A stretch of DNA of 15,245 nucleotides from an uncultured Bacilli bacterium. GTDB taxonomy: Bacteria > Bacillota_I > Bacilli_A > RF39 > UBA660. The stretch covers positions 1 to 15,245 of the forward strand of contig CANRKE010000021.1 in the NCBI GenBank assembly GCA_947631135.1, in the 5' to 3' direction. The translations under genes and the position numbers were made by a program. Shown here piece after piece: positions 14,749 to 15,245 of this stretch; the stretch's first letter is position 1, and every line of letters starts with the position of its first letter. Below the pieces are notes generated by a model. The model was not told the DNA's origin, did not search any database, and worked only from the letters and a program-made list of their open reading frames with translations.

Positions 14749-14841
14749 CTAATTAATAATTTTTAATTCACTATCATACTTTACTATTTTTGTTCCATCT
14801 CCACTAACATATGGCGTTTGAACTTTTGATTGAGAATACAT
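14749..14841 (-). CDS. 30-codon ORF behind leader B; small protein or gene remnant
   Basis: ATG 14841 to TAG 14749 encodes 30 residues beginning MYSQSKVQTPYVSGDG. AGGTG lies 6 nt before the ATG and forms part of the right arm of the leader B terminator, so folding of that stem would both end transcription and hide the ribosome binding site. No similarity to a known family is apparent. It may be a genuine small ORF controlled by the leader or the tail of a gene lost by deletion; the sequence does not decide. Confidence 0.35.
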   Translation of the reverse strand: MYSQSKVQTPYVSGDGTKIVKYDSELKIIN

Positions 14842-14999
14842 TAAAACACCTACCTATATATCAAGGTAAGTGTTAGCTTATAAAAAGGTTGACTAGGATG
14901 TATGAATTTCCTATAACAAACATATATTTACATTTTTTTATGTGGTGTGTCTACTTTTTTCTAGATTTTTATCTTATCAAATATTTTTTATTAGTTCAA
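14841..14999 (-). promoter_or_regulatory. Structured leader copy B with promoter and terminator
   Basis: The candidate promoter is TTGAAC (14994-14999), a 17-nt spacer and TAAGAT (14971-14976). The terminator-like stem is 14845-14855 paired with 14864-14874 (11 bp including one G-U), followed by UUUUAA. Leader length, promoter spacing, the central TATATGTTTGTTATAGG island, a TTATAAGC block and a stem with the same TTACCT/AGGTAG core all match copy A at 2536-2696. The outer terminator pairs differ but stay complementary (AGC/GCT in A, CAC/GTG in B), which is compensatory change. Located after a probable Rpn-family gene and before a 30-codon ORF. Confidence 0.55.
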
Positions 15000-15017
15000 G
15001 TAATTTTATTTAAATTA

Positions 15018-15245
15018 TTATAAATCTTTTGATAGTTCTTCGATTACTTCTTTGTCAAGATCAGTATAATCTGCTACTTTTTCTATTTTCATTCCATCTT
15101 TCAACATTTTTTTTGCTGTTTCAATTTTGCCAATATCAACACCTTCATTCTTAGCTGATTCTAATTTTTCTTTGTAATCTTCCTCAACAGAAATCCTAGT
15201 TTCCTGTTTGATTCTTTCTTTCCAATCATAAGCTCCCATAACATC
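15018..15245 (-). CDS. C-terminal part of a probable Rpn-family PD-(D/E)XK nuclease/transposase (cut by window edge)
   Basis: The frame is open through position 15245 (two more codons, Asp-Val, precede the internal ATG at 15239), so the gene very probably continues beyond the window and 15239 is not its start. The visible 75 residues are a charged helical tail: KERIKQETR, then a coiled-coil part, then KIETAKKMLKDGM and a helix-turn-helix-like end YTDLDKEVIEELSKDL. That ending is typical of recombination-promoting nuclease (Rpn) family proteins; the catalytic domain is outside the window, so the assignment rests on the tail only. Confidence 0.6.
   Translation of the reverse strand, partial: DVMGAYDWKERIKQETRISVEEDYKEKLESAKNEGVDIGKIETAKKMLKDGMKIEKVADYTDLDKEVIEELSKDL

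Overview
The window is very AT-rich. Almost every gene lies on the minus strand, ribosome binding sites are strong and purine-rich, and consensus TTGACA/TATAAT promoters and U-run terminators are easy to see. It encodes peptidoglycan enzymes (MurE, glutamate racemase, a class B penicillin-binding protein), L19, signal peptidase I and the DNA-uptake proteins ComEA and ComEC. This fits a walled low-GC Bacillota, possibly an uncultured gut lineage near the Mollicutes; that placement is inference from composition and gene style.

The main discovery is at the left end (about 1-2700). It is the target half of a diversity-generating retroelement (DGR). A 628-residue membrane-anchored surface protein (622-2508, minus) carries a variable repeat (VR) in its last 65 codons, at 702-814. 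A non-coding template repeat (TR) of the same length lies just downstream at 296-408. Read on the minus strand, the TR is packed with AAC/AAT codons. In a 60-nt core all 13 TR/VR differences fall on template adenines and none on the 36 other bases, which is the fingerprint of adenine-specific mutagenic retrohoming. A GC-rich 14-nt block is identical at the 3' end of both repeats, and a perfect 12-bp hairpin spans the target stop codon. No reverse transcriptase is present; by the usual order (target, TR, RT) it should lie beyond position 1.

The target gene is preceded by its own promoter, a structured leader and an intrinsic terminator (2536-2696). A diverged second copy of this promoter-leader-terminator unit lies at 14841-14999, so the window holds two members of what may be an undescribed cis-regulatory RNA or mobile leader. 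A smaller paralogue of the target's N-terminal TasA/camelysin-like domain is encoded at 8989-9558, just upstream of murE.

The rest is mostly housekeeping and is arranged in short minus-strand transcription units: an AAA-ATPase/PD-(D/E)XK protein (2738-4315); comEA-comEC (4527-7342); TasA-like protein-murE (7542-9558); a two-TM protein (9632-10177); rplS-lepB-murI (10336-12019); and a class B PBP followed by a small Cys-rich protein (12114-14519). The right edge cuts the tail of a probable Rpn/PD-(D/E)XK family protein (15018-15245). No tRNA, rRNA or CRISPR array was seen.
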